Below, in pieces: positions 1-8,950 of a stretch of 64,000 nt of DNA (position 1 is its first letter; each line of letters opens with the position of its first letter). The position numbers were made by a program, and so were the translations under genes. The DNA lies in NCBI RefSeq assembly GCF_039941015.1, contig NZ_JBDVFI010000031.1. One strand, 5' to 3'. This DNA comes from Sedimentitalea sp039941015. Its GTDB lineage: Bacteria; Pseudomonadota; Alphaproteobacteria; Rhodobacterales; Rhodobacteraceae. The notes under the pieces were generated by a model that saw only the letters and a program-made list of their open reading frames with translations, did not search any database and was not told where the DNA came from.

Positions 1-978
1 GGCGCCACCAGCGGCGATACCGGGTCCGCTGCGATCGAGGCGTTCAGGGGGCTGTCCAACGCGGATGTGTTCATCCTGTTCCCGCATGGTCGCGTCAGCG
101 AAGTGCAGCGCCGCCAGATGACCACACCCAGCGAGGCAAACGTGCACGCGCTTGCGGTGGATGGTGACTTTGATGATTGTCAGGCCGCGCTCAAGGATAT
201 GTTCAATGATTTTGACTTCCGCGACGGGGTCCAACTCGCCGGGGTCAATTCGATCAACTGGGCGCGAGTTCTGGCGCAGGTGGTCTATTATTTCAGCTCC
301 GCCGTCAGCCTCGGTGCGCCGCAGCGCAAGATCAGCTTTACAGTGCCAACCGGCAATTTTGGCGACATCTTCGCGGGCTATATCGCGAAACAGATGGGTT
401 TGCCGATTGATCAGCTGGTCGTTGCGACCAACCAGAACGATATCCTGCATCGGTGCCTGAGCGGGCAGGGGTATCACAAGGGGCCAACCCATCCGTCGAT
501 CAGCCCATCGATGGACATTCAGGTCAGCTCGAACTTCGAGCGGGTATTGTTTGACGCCTATGGCCGCGACGGGCGCGCGGTTTCGCAATTGATGGACGAA
601 CTCAAGCAAGGCGGTTTTGACATCTCGCAAGGTGCGCTCGGTTATCTGCAAGAGCATTTTGCATCGGGCCGGGCTTCTGAAGACGAAACACTCGCCACCA
701 TTGCCGAAACGCTGACACAAAGCACAGAACTTTTGTGTCCGCATTCTGCGGTCGGGGTGAAGGTCGCCAATGAACACCGCGCGACTGACGTGCCGATGAT
801 CACGCTTGCCACAGCCCACCCGGCCAAGTTCCCGGCGGCGGTCGAGCAGGCCAGCGGCATACATCCACCTCTTCCCCCGCGCATGTCCGATCTGTATGAC
901 AGGCCGGAACGGGTGACGCGGATCGCCAATGATCTCGGCGCCATGAAGGACTTTATCAAAGGACACATCGCCAAGTGA
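1..978 (+). CDS. thrC: Threonine synthase, C-terminal part (5' end outside window)
   Basis: PLP-dependent enzyme converting O-phosphohomoserine to threonine, the last step of threonine synthesis in the cytoplasm. The reading frame is open from base 1 and begins inside the phosphate-binding signature (GATSGDTGSAAIEAF), followed by the fold-II stretch with the VPTGNFGDIFAGY motif typical of ThrC. The PLP-binding lysine lies upstream, outside the window, so only about 325 C-terminal residues are seen. The stop overlaps the GTG start of the protease gene by four bases (GTGA), which suggests cotranscription. The internal GTG at 67 is not a start. Confidence 0.95.
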   Translation, partial: GATSGDTGSAAIEAFRGLSNADVFILFPHGRVSEVQRRQMTTPSEANVHALAVDGDFDDCQAALKDMFNDFDFRDGVQLAGVNSINWARVLAQVVYYFSSAVSLGAPQRKISFTVPTGNFGDIFAGYIAKQMGLPIDQLVVATNQNDILHRCLSGQGYHKGPTHPSISPSMDIQVSSNFERVLFDAYGRDGRAVSQLMDELKQGGFDISQGALGYLQEHFASGRASEDETLATIAETLTQSTELLCPHSAVGVKVANEHRATDVPMITLATAHPAKFPAAVEQASGIHPPLPPRMSDLYDRPERVTRIANDLGAMKDFIKGHIAK

Positions 979-2237
979 CGGTCGAACAACACACATTGGG
1001 CAACGGTTTTCGCATCGTCAGCGAACACATGCCGGGCCTGCAATCTGCCGCTATTGGTATCTGGGTGTCCGCAGGCGGGCGCCACGAGCGGATCGAACAG
1101 AATGGCATCGCGCATTTCCTGGAACACATGGCGTTCAAGGGAACCCGCAAGCGCACTGCCGTGCAAATTGCCGAGGCCATCGAGGATGTGGGGGGCTATA
1201 TCAACGCCTATACCAGTCGCGAAGTCACCGCCTATTACGCTCGCGTTTTGCAGAGTGATGTTCCGCTGGCAATGGATGTGATTTCTGACATCGTGTTGAA
1301 TCCGATCTTTGACCCGAATGAGATCGAGGTCGAGCGCGGTGTGATCCTGCAAGAAATCGGTCAGGCCCATGACACCCCTGACGATGTGATTTTCGATTGG
1401 TTGCAGGAAGACAGCTATCGCGATCAGCCTTTGGGCCGAACGATTCTGGGACCGACCGAACGCGTCAGCAATTTCTCACGCGAGGACCTGTCTGATTTTG
1501 TGGCCGAGCATTACGGGCCCGGCCAGATGATCCTGTCGGCCGCTGGCGCGGTTGATCACGCTGAAATCGTGCGCATGGCTGAGGAGCTGTTTGGTCACTT
1601 GCAGCCGAAACCGGATCTTGTCGCCGAAACCGCGCGGTTTACCGGCGGGGAAACCCGACGCTCCAAGGAACTTGAACAGGCACATTTCGCACTTGCCTTT
1701 GAAAGCCCGGGCTACCGCGACGATGCGATTTATACCGCCCAGATTTACTCCAGCGCGATGGGCGGCGGCATGTCGTCTCGCCTGTTTCAGGAGATTCGCG
1801 AAAAACGCGGGCTTTGCTATACGATCTTTGCCCAGACTGGTGCCTATGCGGATACTGGGACGACCACCATCTATGCCGGAACTAGTGCGGCGCAGATTGG
1901 CGAACTGGCCAACATCACTTTTGACGAGATGAAGCGCGCAACCGAAGACATGAGCCCACAGGAAGTGGCCCGTGCTCGCGCGCAGATGAAGGCCGGGATG
2001 TTGATGGGATTGGAGAGCCCCTCTAATCGGGCGGAACGATTGGCGCGGTTGGTTCAAATCTGGCACGTGGTTCCGCCGCTCGAGGACACCATTGCCCGCA
2101 TTGATGCGGTATCAACCGGTGACGTTCGAGAGTTTGCCGAGACAATCGCGGCCAACGCGCCAGCGGCGCTGGCACTGTATGGGCCGATCGACAGCGCGCC
2201 CACATTGGCAGATTTGCAGGGAAGGCGCGCAGCCTGA
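975..2237 (+). CDS. M16 family zinc metallopeptidase (processing-peptidase-like)
   Basis: Likely zinc-dependent endopeptidase of the pitrilysin/mitochondrial-processing-peptidase family. The inverted zinc motif HxxEH is present as HFLEH (His47, Glu50, His51), with the distal ligand Glu127 in the VERGVILQEI segment 76 residues later. At 420 aa it has the usual length of the bacterial one-piece M16B enzymes, and the second half carries the RLFQEIREKRGLCY signature of the paired domain. There is no signal peptide, so it is probably cytoplasmic. The GTG start overlaps the thrC stop, an arrangement common in Rhodobacterales. Its natural substrate is not evident. Confidence 0.92.
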   Translation: MTVEQHTLGNGFRIVSEHMPGLQSAAIGIWVSAGGRHERIEQNGIAHFLEHMAFKGTRKRTAVQIAEAIEDVGGYINAYTSREVTAYYARVLQSDVPLAMDVISDIVLNPIFDPNEIEVERGVILQEIGQAHDTPDDVIFDWLQEDSYRDQPLGRTILGPTERVSNFSREDLSDFVAEHYGPGQMILSAAGAVDHAEIVRMAEELFGHLQPKPDLVAETARFTGGETRRSKELEQAHFALAFESPGYRDDAIYTAQIYSSAMGGGMSSRLFQEIREKRGLCYTIFAQTGAYADTGTTTIYAGTSAAQIGELANITFDEMKRATEDMSPQEVARARAQMKAGMLMGLESPSNRAERLARLVQIWHVVPPLEDTIARIDAVSTGDVREFAETIAANAPAALALYGPIDSAPTLADLQGRRAA

Positions 2238-2247
2238 TGCCGGTCTG

Positions 2248-2832
2248 ATGCTTCTGGCCAAACGCAAGCTCAAGCTCGAGACCGAGCGTCTGACCCTGCG
2301 CCCGCCGGTGCATTCGGATTTTCGAAATTGGTCTGCCATGCGCGACGCCAGCCGTGATTTCCTCACCCAATGGGAGCCGGTCTGGGCCAGCGACCACCTG
2401 AGCCGTAAGGGGTTCACCAACAGGGTCTATTGGGCGCAGCGATCCATTGGCAACGGGTCGGCGGTGCCATTGTTCCTGTTCCGACGCGACGACCAGTCTC
2501 TGGTTGGGGCGATCACGCTGGACAATATCAGGCGTGGGCCAGCACAGGCCGGGACACTTGGCTATTGGACGGGTGCACCGTTCGCGCGGCAGGGATACAT
2601 GCGCGAAGCTATCGGGGCAGTGGTCCATTACGCGTTCTCGCAACTTGATCTTAGCCGGATCGAGGCCGCGTGCCTGCCCGAAAACGCCGCCTCGCGCGGA
2701 TTGCTGGAAAAGTCCGGGTTCAAATACGAAGGCGTTGCGCAGTCATACTTGCAGATCAACGGGCGTTGGCGGACGCATGTTTTATATGCATCCTTGCGCA
2801 GTGATCGGCGCGGGCGGACCGACGCGGGCTAG
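2248..2832 (+). CDS. GNAT family N-acetyltransferase (RimJ/RimL type)
   Basis: Predicted acetyl-CoA-dependent N-acetyltransferase of 194 aa. It opens with LETERLTLRPP, the hallmark N-terminus of RimJ/RimL-like enzymes, and has the central GTLGYWTGAPFARQGYMREA motif where the acetyl-CoA pyrophosphate loop (QGYMRE) lies, then NAASRGLLEKSGF, the usual C-terminal GNAT signature. The start ATG at 2248 follows the protease stop by 10 bases, so it is probably the third gene of a thrC-M16-GNAT operon. RimJ acts on ribosomal protein S5 in E. coli; the substrate here cannot be read from sequence. Confidence 0.88.
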   Translation: MLLAKRKLKLETERLTLRPPVHSDFRNWSAMRDASRDFLTQWEPVWASDHLSRKGFTNRVYWAQRSIGNGSAVPLFLFRRDDQSLVGAITLDNIRRGPAQAGTLGYWTGAPFARQGYMREAIGAVVHYAFSQLDLSRIEAACLPENAASRGLLEKSGFKYEGVAQSYLQINGRWRTHVLYASLRSDRRGRTDAG

Positions 2833-2906
2833 GAAGCAGGGGCGCACACCCGAAAATTGAGGATGAGGGGCTGACTTTCGACCCGCACGTTCTATCCTCT
2901 TTGCTC

Positions 2907-3737
2907 ATGATGGTACTACGCGCTCTATCCTTGATACTTCCGATGTTGCTCTGTGCCCCGCTTTACGCGCAGGACCGACGACCAAGCCATTGTATCGCCA
3001 TCGCGGATGCGACGCCGGGTATGACCTTTGTGCACAAAGCCGCGTGGCAGGAGCCTGTGCCTGAATACTCCGTGCGTTTGTCATATGTCGCCCATGCCAG
3101 CTTCCTTCTGCAAACGCCTGCTGGGCTGAATGCCGTCACCGATTTCACCGGCTTTATCGGCTCTGCCAACATGATCCCCGACGTTGTTACGATGAATCAC
3201 GCCCATGATACCCATTGGACGGCCTTTCCCGATCCGGCGATCCCACATGTGTTGCCCGGTTGGGGCGCGTTCGGAGAAGGGATCGAGCATCATCTCGATC
3301 TGGGCGAAATGCTTGTGCGCAACGTGTCGACCGACATCCGCTCGCAATTCAGCGGGATAGAGGAAAAAGGCAATTCGATCTTCATCTTCGAGGTCGCAGG
3401 ATTGTGCATCGGCCATCTCGGTCATTTGCACCATGTGCCGAATGATGAGCAATTCGCGGCAATCGGGCGACTGGATGTGGTCATGGCCCCAGTCGATGGC
3501 GGTATGACGTTGCCGCTGCCTGAGATGATCAGTATCCTGAAACGGCTGAAATCCTCGGTGGTCATCCCGATGCACTGGTTCAGCAGTTACACGCTCGATT
3601 CATTTCTAGGTGGCATGACAGATGAGTTCGCTATTCAGCGCCCCGGTATATCCCATATTGAATTGTCTTTGCGGGACTTGCCTGACCGCCCGACGGTCGT
3701 GGTTCTTGAGCCGGCGTACCTGTCGGACCAGGATTGA
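2907..3737 (+). CDS. Secreted MBL-fold metallo-hydrolase (UlaG-like)
   Basis: A metallo-beta-lactamase-fold protein with a clear Sec signal peptide (MMVLRALSLILPMLLCAPLYAQ). The metal-binding region appears as SYVAHASFLLQT followed by MNHAHDTHWT, a variant of the HxHxDH motif, and later His residues in GHLGHLHH and IPMHWF fit further ligands. This is closer to the UlaG-like subgroup than to glyoxalase II. ATG codons at 2907 and 2910 are both possible; the TTG at 2901 seems less likely. It is followed by the FAD oxidase gene after 21 bases. The substrate is unknown. Confidence 0.8.
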   Translation: MMVLRALSLILPMLLCAPLYAQDRRPSHCIAIADATPGMTFVHKAAWQEPVPEYSVRLSYVAHASFLLQTPAGLNAVTDFTGFIGSANMIPDVVTMNHAHDTHWTAFPDPAIPHVLPGWGAFGEGIEHHLDLGEMLVRNVSTDIRSQFSGIEEKGNSIFIFEVAGLCIGHLGHLHHVPNDEQFAAIGRLDVVMAPVDGGMTLPLPEMISILKRLKSSVVIPMHWFSSYTLDSFLGGMTDEFAIQRPGISHIELSLRDLPDRPTVVVLEPAYLSDQD

Positions 3738-3758
3738 TTCGAACGCGAGGTTCGCTGG

Positions 3759-5174
3759 ATGAGCCTCAATCCCGCCGACGATCATTTTGTCGCGTCCCTG
3801 AATGGGTCGATATCCACGGACGTATTTCGCCCTGTTGAGCCGCGCTATCTGGAAGAGCCGCGCGGCCGTTTGAACGGGCAGGGCGGTCTGCTGGCGTGCC
3901 CGCGCAATGCGCATGAGGTTTCGACCCTGATCAAAGCGGCCAATGCAGCACGCGTCGGGGTTGTACCCTATGGCGGGGGAACCGGATTGGTCGGGGCTCA
4001 GGTGAAGCCGGACGGACCTGCCCCCCTGATCCTGTCGCTGGAGCGTATGTCGGCCATCCGCGCGGTTTATCCCGAGGAAAACGTGATTGTTGCAGAGGCT
4101 GGCGCGGTTTTGGCCGACGTTCAGGCGGCGGCGCGCGCATCGGGACGTCTGTTTCCCCTGTCGCTCGCGTCCGAAGGATCCGCGCGGATCGGAGGCAACC
4201 TTGCGACCAATGCGGGCGGCGTGAATGTTCTGCGCTACGGGAATACGCGGGATCTGTGCCTTGGGCTTGAGGCGGTGTTGCCGGATGGGCAGATTTGGAA
4301 CGGATTGACGCGGCTGCGCAAGGACAACACCGGCTATGACCTGCGCAATCTCTTGATCGGCTCCGAAGGAACGCTTGGCGTGATTACCGCCGCGGCACTC
4401 AAGCTGGCACCAATCCCTGCCTCGACCGGGACAGCGATCTTGGTTGTTCCATCGCCGCGCGCTGCGATCGAATTGCTGTCACTCGCACGCGAGAGGCTTG
4501 GCGAGGGTGTCAGCGCCTTTGAACTTTTGCACAGGCAAGGTTTTGAGTTTCTGACCGAAACGCTGCCAGATATTCGGCAACCTTTCCGTGAGCCGCCGGA
4601 GTGGTGTGTGTTGATCGAACTTGGTCTCGTTGCGGCAGTGGACCCGCAAGAGCAGTTGGCCAGTCTGTTTGAAGAGGCACTTGAAACGGGTTTGGTGCAG
4701 GATGGCCTCATCGCGCAGTCAGAGACGCAGCATGAAGACTTTTGGACCGTACGCGAGCAGTTGCCCGAGGCCAACCGCCTGATCGGGTCAGTGTCGAGCC
4801 ATGATGTCTCCATCCCGTTGGGCGCGCTGCCTGACTTCATCGAGAAGGGCCGTGAGCTGGTTTCCGGGTTCGGAGACCTTCGCATCAACTGCTTTGGCCA
4901 TGTCGGGGACGGCAACCTGCACTACAACGTGTTCCCACCAAAAGGCACGAACCGGGAGGCGTACAAACATCAAAGCGGTGCGATCAAGCGTGCTCTCCAT
5001 GATCTCGTCGCGGCATGTGACGGTTCAATCAGTGCCGAACACGGGATCGGGCGGATGAAGGTCGATGATCTCGAAAGATATGGTGATCCCGTCAAGCTCG
5101 CGGCGATGCGCGTGATAAAGAAGGCGCTGGACCCTCTCGGCATCATGAACCCAGGCGCCGTGCTCGGCCCATAA
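3759..5174 (+). CDS. FAD-binding oxidase (GlcD / D-2-hydroxyacid dehydrogenase family)
   Basis: FAD-linked oxidoreductase of 471 aa with the VAO/PCMH-type FAD domain (VVPYGGGTGLVGAQ near residue 70; SEGSARIGGNLATNAGG and LLIGSEGTLGVIT around 140-210) and the FAD-oxidase C-terminal domain ending in GSISAEHGIGRMK and DPLGIMNPGAVL. These signatures match glycolate oxidase subunit GlcD, D-lactate dehydrogenase and D-2-hydroxyglutarate dehydrogenase, which cannot be told apart here. No glcE or glcF neighbour is present, which favours a stand-alone D-2-hydroxyacid dehydrogenase. A strong hairpin follows the stop. Confidence 0.9.
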   Translation: MSLNPADDHFVASLNGSISTDVFRPVEPRYLEEPRGRLNGQGGLLACPRNAHEVSTLIKAANAARVGVVPYGGGTGLVGAQVKPDGPAPLILSLERMSAIRAVYPEENVIVAEAGAVLADVQAAARASGRLFPLSLASEGSARIGGNLATNAGGVNVLRYGNTRDLCLGLEAVLPDGQIWNGLTRLRKDNTGYDLRNLLIGSEGTLGVITAAALKLAPIPASTGTAILVVPSPRAAIELLSLARERLGEGVSAFELLHRQGFEFLTETLPDIRQPFREPPEWCVLIELGLVAAVDPQEQLASLFEEALETGLVQDGLIAQSETQHEDFWTVREQLPEANRLIGSVSSHDVSIPLGALPDFIEKGRELVSGFGDLRINCFGHVGDGNLHYNVFPPKGTNREAYKHQSGAIKRALHDLVAACDGSISAEHGIGRMKVDDLERYGDPVKLAAMRVIKKALDPLGIMNPGAVLGP

Positions 5175-5177
5175 CAA

Positions 5178-5205
5178 AACCGGCGAGCCTTTCGGATCGC
5201 CGGTT
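5178..5205 (+). terminator. Hairpin terminator after the FAD oxidase gene
   Basis: Perfect 9-bp stem AACCGGCGA / TCGCCGGTT with a 10-base loop, starting four bases after the oxidase stop codon. The A-run before and TT after make it plausible in both directions; the convergent fasciclin gene ends 48 bases further on. Confidence 0.75.
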
Positions 5206-5252
5206 GATCGTGCGTGGCTAGATGAGGGGTCGCCACGCGGCGATGCGCGTGA

Positions 5253-5732
5253 TCACTTGGGCATGATCACCTTATCGATGATGTGAATAACACCGTTGTC
5301 GGCCTCGATATCTGCCGAGACGACGGTTGCATCGTTAACCATGACGCCGTTGTCGAGGTCGATCATGATGTCGCCGCCCTGAACGGTTGTGGCCGCCATG
5401 TCGTCGCTCAGGTCACTTGACATCACCTTGCCTGCCACAACGTGATAGGTGAGGATCGCAACCAACTGGTCCTTGTTCTCTGGTTTGAGAAGCATCTCGA
5501 CCGTGCCTTCCGGCAATGCTGCGAACGCTGCGTCTGTTGGCGCAAACACTGTAAACGGTCCTTCGCCTTTCAGGGTATCCACCAGACCAGCGGCCTGTAC
5601 TGCGGCCACGAGTGTATTGAAATCATCTGCACCGATGGCAGTGTCGACGATGTCTTTGGAATGGCCGCCGGCAAGGGCGGCACCCGCCATCATCATGGCA
5701 GCAGTCAGAGAGAAAGCGGTTTTGCGAAACAT
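5253..5732 (-). CDS. Secreted fasciclin-domain protein
   Basis: A single FAS1 (beta-Ig-H3/fasciclin) domain protein of 159 aa. The chosen ATG gives a typical signal peptide (MFRKTAFSLTAAMMMAGAALA), then a complete FAS1 domain with the H1 box (GPFTVFAPTDAAFAALP) and the final H2 box with VIHIIDKVIMP. A GAGGA ribosome site lies nine bases before this ATG; a longer frame upstream has no such support. Bacterial FAS1 proteins are periplasmic or surface adhesion/stress proteins. A sigma-E-like promoter is visible upstream, which would fit an oxidative-stress role. Confidence 0.93.
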   Translation of the reverse strand: MFRKTAFSLTAAMMMAGAALAGGHSKDIVDTAIGADDFNTLVAAVQAAGLVDTLKGEGPFTVFAPTDAAFAALPEGTVEMLLKPENKDQLVAILTYHVVAGKVMSSDLSDDMAATTVQGGDIMIDLDNGVMVNDATVVSADIEADNGVIHIIDKVIMPK

Positions 5733-5779
5733 GGGTGTAATCCTCAAGCTGTTGAGCAATGCCGTGTGTGACATTGAAA

Positions 5780-5809
5780 GGAATACGCCCCGGCACCAAA
5801 ATTGGATCA
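5780..5809 (-). promoter_or_regulatory. Candidate RpoE (ECF sigma-E)-type promoter of the fasciclin gene
   Basis: On the minus strand TGATCC (5804-5809) is followed after exactly 18 bases by TATTCC (5780-5785), about 45 bases before the start codon. The -35 element and spacing match the TGATCC-N18-TA pattern reported for the singlet-oxygen sigma-E of Rhodobacter; the -10 match is partial. From memory, a fasciclin gene belongs to that regulon in R. sphaeroides, which supports but does not prove the call. Confidence 0.5.
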
Positions 5810-5930
5810 CCGATTTTCCGATGCTGATTGTCTTGACTTGGCGCCATCGGCGCCTAAGTAACGAGGTCGTTCGTTTTCCAATCAACATTACGTGATGGAA
5901 AAACTGTGATATCGTTCAGATCGGGCGCGA

Positions 5931-6470
5931 TCAGTCGCCTTCGAATGCACAGAGGGCATGCACATCCATGCCGAGTTCTTCGAGAACCTTGCGCCCTCCA
6001 AGATCAGGGAGGTCAATGATAAAGGCGCAGCTGATGATCTCGCCGCCAAGCCGCTCGATCAGTTTGATGCCCGCCGCAGCTGTGCCGCCAGTGGCCAATA
6101 GATCGTCGACCACCAAGACCTTTTCACCGGCCTGAATTGCATCATCGTGGATTTCGACAATCGCCTCGCCATACTCCAGCTTGTAGTCCTGACTGATCGT
6201 GGTGCCAGGCAGCTTGCCTTTCTTGCGGATCGGCACAAATCCCACGCTAAGCTGGTGCGCAATTGCGCCGCCGAGGATAAAGCCCCGGGCCTCAAGCCCG
6301 ACCACCTTGTCGATCCGCTCGCCTGCATAAGGATGCAGCATCTGGTCGATCGCCATGCGAAAACCGCGCGGGTCCGCAAACAGCGTGGTCACGTCGCGAA
6401 ACATGATCCCTTCCTTGGGGAAATCGACGACTGTGCGGATATAGTCGCGGACAGAGGTGTTTCTGGGCAT
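5931..6470 (-). CDS. apt: Adenine phosphoribosyltransferase
   Basis: Purine salvage enzyme forming AMP from adenine and PRPP in the cytoplasm. The 179-aa product has the APRT N-terminus (IRTVVDFPKEGIMFRDVTTL) and the PRPP-binding loop VLVVDDLLATGGTAAAG. The ATG at 6470 gives the usual family length; an ATG seven codons upstream is possible. It lies about 1.4 kb from mtnP, whose reaction releases adenine, so the two may serve the same methylthioadenosine/adenine salvage route. Confidence 0.96.
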   Translation of the reverse strand: MPRNTSVRDYIRTVVDFPKEGIMFRDVTTLFADPRGFRMAIDQMLHPYAGERIDKVVGLEARGFILGGAIAHQLSVGFVPIRKKGKLPGTTISQDYKLEYGEAIVEIHDDAIQAGEKVLVVDDLLATGGTAAAGIKLIERLGGEIISCAFIIDLPDLGGRKVLEELGMDVHALCAFEGD

Positions 6471-6538
6471 GACGGTTCCCGTTTGCTGCAAGTCGCCATG
6501 CGTTTGGCCTATTGCGCAGCCTTGCGCAAGCTTGTGGT

Positions 6539-7168
6539 TCAGGTGGGTCGGCGCAGCAATGCGGTAAACAGGCCCATCCCGATAAGAGTCACACCGCCAC
6601 TGCGCGTGAGCGCCGTGATCACCGCCGGTTTACGCACGGTTTGCCGCAACTTGTCCGCCAACAGCGCATAGGCCAAGGCGTTTAGCGCCGCGAGCATGAC
6701 GAAGGTGCTGATGAGAATGGCAAACTGCGGAAGCATCGGCGACCCGGTTTGCAGAAACTGCGGGACAAAGGCGATGAAGAACGCGATGGATTTCGGGTTC
6801 AGCGCGGTCACACCCGCCGCGTGGGTAAAGACGCTGCGCGGCGTAACCTCGCGTTCGGTTGTGATGGTGTCCAGCCCTTCAGAAGGCGCGCTACGCAGCA
6901 GTTTGATGCCCAGCCAGACGAGATACGCCGCCCCCACCCATTTCAGTATCGAGAACAAAGTGGCAGAGGTAGCGACCAGTGCGCCCAGACCGGCGAGCGA
7001 GGCACTCATCGCGATGAGATCACCCAAGGCAACACCACCCGCCGAAGCAAGTGCGACGCTGCGTCCTTTGGATAGGGCATAACTCAGTACCAAGAGCACA
7101 GTCGGACCTGGAATCAGCAGCAATGCAGTGGAGGCGACGACGAAGGTCAGCCAGAGGTCAATCGGCAT
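6539..7168 (-). CDS. LysE/RhtB family amino-acid exporter
   Basis: Inner-membrane exporter of 209 aa with the LysE/RhtB signature near the N-terminus (LLLIPGPTVLLVLSYALSKGR), a conserved glycine-rich second segment (GVALGDLIAMSASLAGLGAL) and the ALNPKSIAFFIAFVPQF motif, giving about six hydrophobic segments. The start at 7168 was preferred because the family begins directly with the first membrane helix; the longer frame adds only polar residues. Members export homoserine, threonine, lysine or other small amino acids; the substrate here is not readable. Confidence 0.9.
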   Translation of the reverse strand: MPIDLWLTFVVASTALLLIPGPTVLLVLSYALSKGRSVALASAGGVALGDLIAMSASLAGLGALVATSATLFSILKWVGAAYLVWLGIKLLRSAPSEGLDTITTEREVTPRSVFTHAAGVTALNPKSIAFFIAFVPQFLQTGSPMLPQFAILISTFVMLAALNALAYALLADKLRQTVRKPAVITALTRSGGVTLIGMGLFTALLRRPT

Positions 7169-7327
7169 GATCTGTCCAGTAGTTGTTGCGCTGTCCAGAT
7201 GGCCAGAGCGGCGGTCTGATGTCAATGCGGTGCACGCCAGCCGATTCGATTCAAATGGATTTGTGGTCTGAAGCTGAATGAAGATTTCGTCAGCGAGGTT
7301 CGCGTCGACGCGATATATGCCAATTCC

Positions 7328-7822
7328 ATGCGGGAATTGATGCCCGATTTCTTAGGCCTCTTAGCTGGCGGCGCATCGCTTCAGGACACCACGTCCTTGG
7401 TCGAGCTCATGAAGACCGACGTGGGCAAGCAGACCGCTCAGCTGCGGCTCGCTGGCCTGATGACCCAGATCCGCAAGGATACCGAACATGCTGAGACGCC
7501 GAAGTTTTGCGAATGCAGGATGGCCAGCCATCTTAATCGTCGCCAGCGCGTCTGTACGGTCCGCAGTTCTTTGATTCCCGAAAGCAAGCCTGAACTAAGC
7601 GCATTCAATTTCGCGAGCTTCTCCAATATGGTTCCGGAAACGGTCTTTGAACGCTGTGGGCCGGAAAAAAGTGCGGCCGCCAAGCAGATTGAGATGCAGA
7701 GCTGCCCGGCTGATATCGGCGTGCCGTGGGATGTGGCGTTGCGCCGTGCCCTTGGAGTTGTCGAGCCGCGCGACTTTGCGGGGCAAGACAGCGAACCTCC
7801 AACGGAAGCTGCCGACAGCTGA
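7328..7822 (+). CDS. Hypothetical Cys-containing protein, start uncertain
   Basis: A 164-aa frame that I do not recognise. Third codon positions are mostly G or C, as in real genes here, but the start is unclear: the frame stays open upstream to about 7220 with no ATG or good ribosome site, so it may be the surviving 3' part of a longer gene. The product has scattered cysteines (a C-E-C pair near residue 60, three or more later) and no signal peptide from this start. It fills the gap between divergent lysE and convergent mtnP. Confidence 0.4.
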   Translation: MRELMPDFLGLLAGGASLQDTTSLVELMKTDVGKQTAQLRLAGLMTQIRKDTEHAETPKFCECRMASHLNRRQRVCTVRSSLIPESKPELSAFNFASFSNMVPETVFERCGPEKSAAAKQIEMQSCPADIGVPWDVALRRALGVVEPRDFAGQDSEPPTEAADS

Positions 7823-7851
7823 CCCTTCGATCGCTTTGCACGTCCGAGGTG

Positions 7852-8724
7852 CTACAACACGCGGCCTGCAACTGCGTCCAGTTTGGCCACCAGCGCAGGA
7901 TCGCGTACGTCGGACGCAGTCAGAATCGCGTACTCAAGTGCGCGGTCACAGCCATGCGGGCAGGGCTCGCGCTCGAATCCCAAGAGGTCAGGCAGGCGAC
8001 GGACAAGTGATCGGGCCTTGTCCGCGTTCCCGGTCAACGTCGCGATGATATCCGAGATATCGACTTCGCCGTGATCCGGGTGCCAGCTGTCATAGTCGGT
8101 GATCATAGCGACCGATGCATAGCAAAGCTCTGCTTCGCGGGCGAGCTTCGCCTCGGGCATATTGGTCATGCCGATCACGTCACAGCCCCAGCTTTCGCGA
8201 TACATGCGCGATTCCGCGAGGGTCGAGAATTGCGGCCCCTCCATCGCGAGATAGGTGCCGCCACGATGAACGGTGATATCGGCATCGCGTGCGGCAGTTT
8301 CACAGGCATCTCCAAGGCGCGGACAGGTCGGATGGGCGAGGCTTACATGGCCGACGCAGCCTGTGCCAAAGAATGATTTTTCGCGCGCAAACGTGCGGTC
8401 AACAAACTGATCCACGATCACGAAATCGCCGGGTGCCATCTGTTCACGGAACGAACCGCAGGCAGAAACGCTGATTACATCCGTCACACCCAACCGCTTT
8501 AGCGCATCAATATTGGCGCGATACGGAACGGTGCTGGGCGAATGGACATGGCCGCGACCGTGACGCGGCAGAAACGCCATGTCGACCCCATCGAGAACCC
8601 CGGTGAGAATGGCGTCAGACGGTTTGCCCCAAGGACTATCGACCTGTTGCCATTCGGCGTCTTTCAGCCCGTCAATTTCGTAGAGCCCCGAGCCGCCAAT
8701 GATTCCGATTCTGGTGTTGGTCAT
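7852..8724 (-). CDS. mtnP: S-methyl-5'-thioadenosine phosphorylase
   Basis: Methionine-salvage enzyme cleaving 5'-methylthioadenosine with phosphate to adenine and 5-methylthioribose-1-phosphate. The 290-aa product begins with RIGIIGGSGLYEIDGL, has PRHGRGHVHSPSTVPYRANI (phosphate/substrate site) and the family-2 phosphorylase segment GGTYLAMEGPQFST, then GMTNMPEAKLAREAE. The start at 8724 is set by these motifs and an AGGAA ribosome site; upstream codons in frame are non-conserved. Adenine produced would be recycled by the nearby apt product. Confidence 0.95.
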   Translation of the reverse strand: MTNTRIGIIGGSGLYEIDGLKDAEWQQVDSPWGKPSDAILTGVLDGVDMAFLPRHGRGHVHSPSTVPYRANIDALKRLGVTDVISVSACGSFREQMAPGDFVIVDQFVDRTFAREKSFFGTGCVGHVSLAHPTCPRLGDACETAARDADITVHRGGTYLAMEGPQFSTLAESRMYRESWGCDVIGMTNMPEAKLAREAELCYASVAMITDYDSWHPDHGEVDISDIIATLTGNADKARSLVRRLPDLLGFEREPCPHGCDRALEYAILTASDVRDPALVAKLDAVAGRVL

Positions 8725-8950
8725 GAGAGTTCCTGTGGCTGTCGCGTGGGCAAGGTGACGAGCTTGGCAGGGGAAATCAAGCTGTGAAGCCTCTGAAGTC
8801 TCGTCATTTGTTGCGGCGCGGCAGAAACGCAAAAGTCAGCGCGCGCATCTGGCAAGGCGAAGAATTGCGGCAATGGGCCTTGCGCGATCGGTGACACTGG
8901 ACCTTTAGCGCGGGATGCGTCATATCAGGAACGAATTCTCGGAGGCTTTC

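Noticed and set aside
642..1370. Long minus-strand frame across thrC/M16 genes
   Set aside because: It is the antisense of two well-supported genes, with no recognisable domain.
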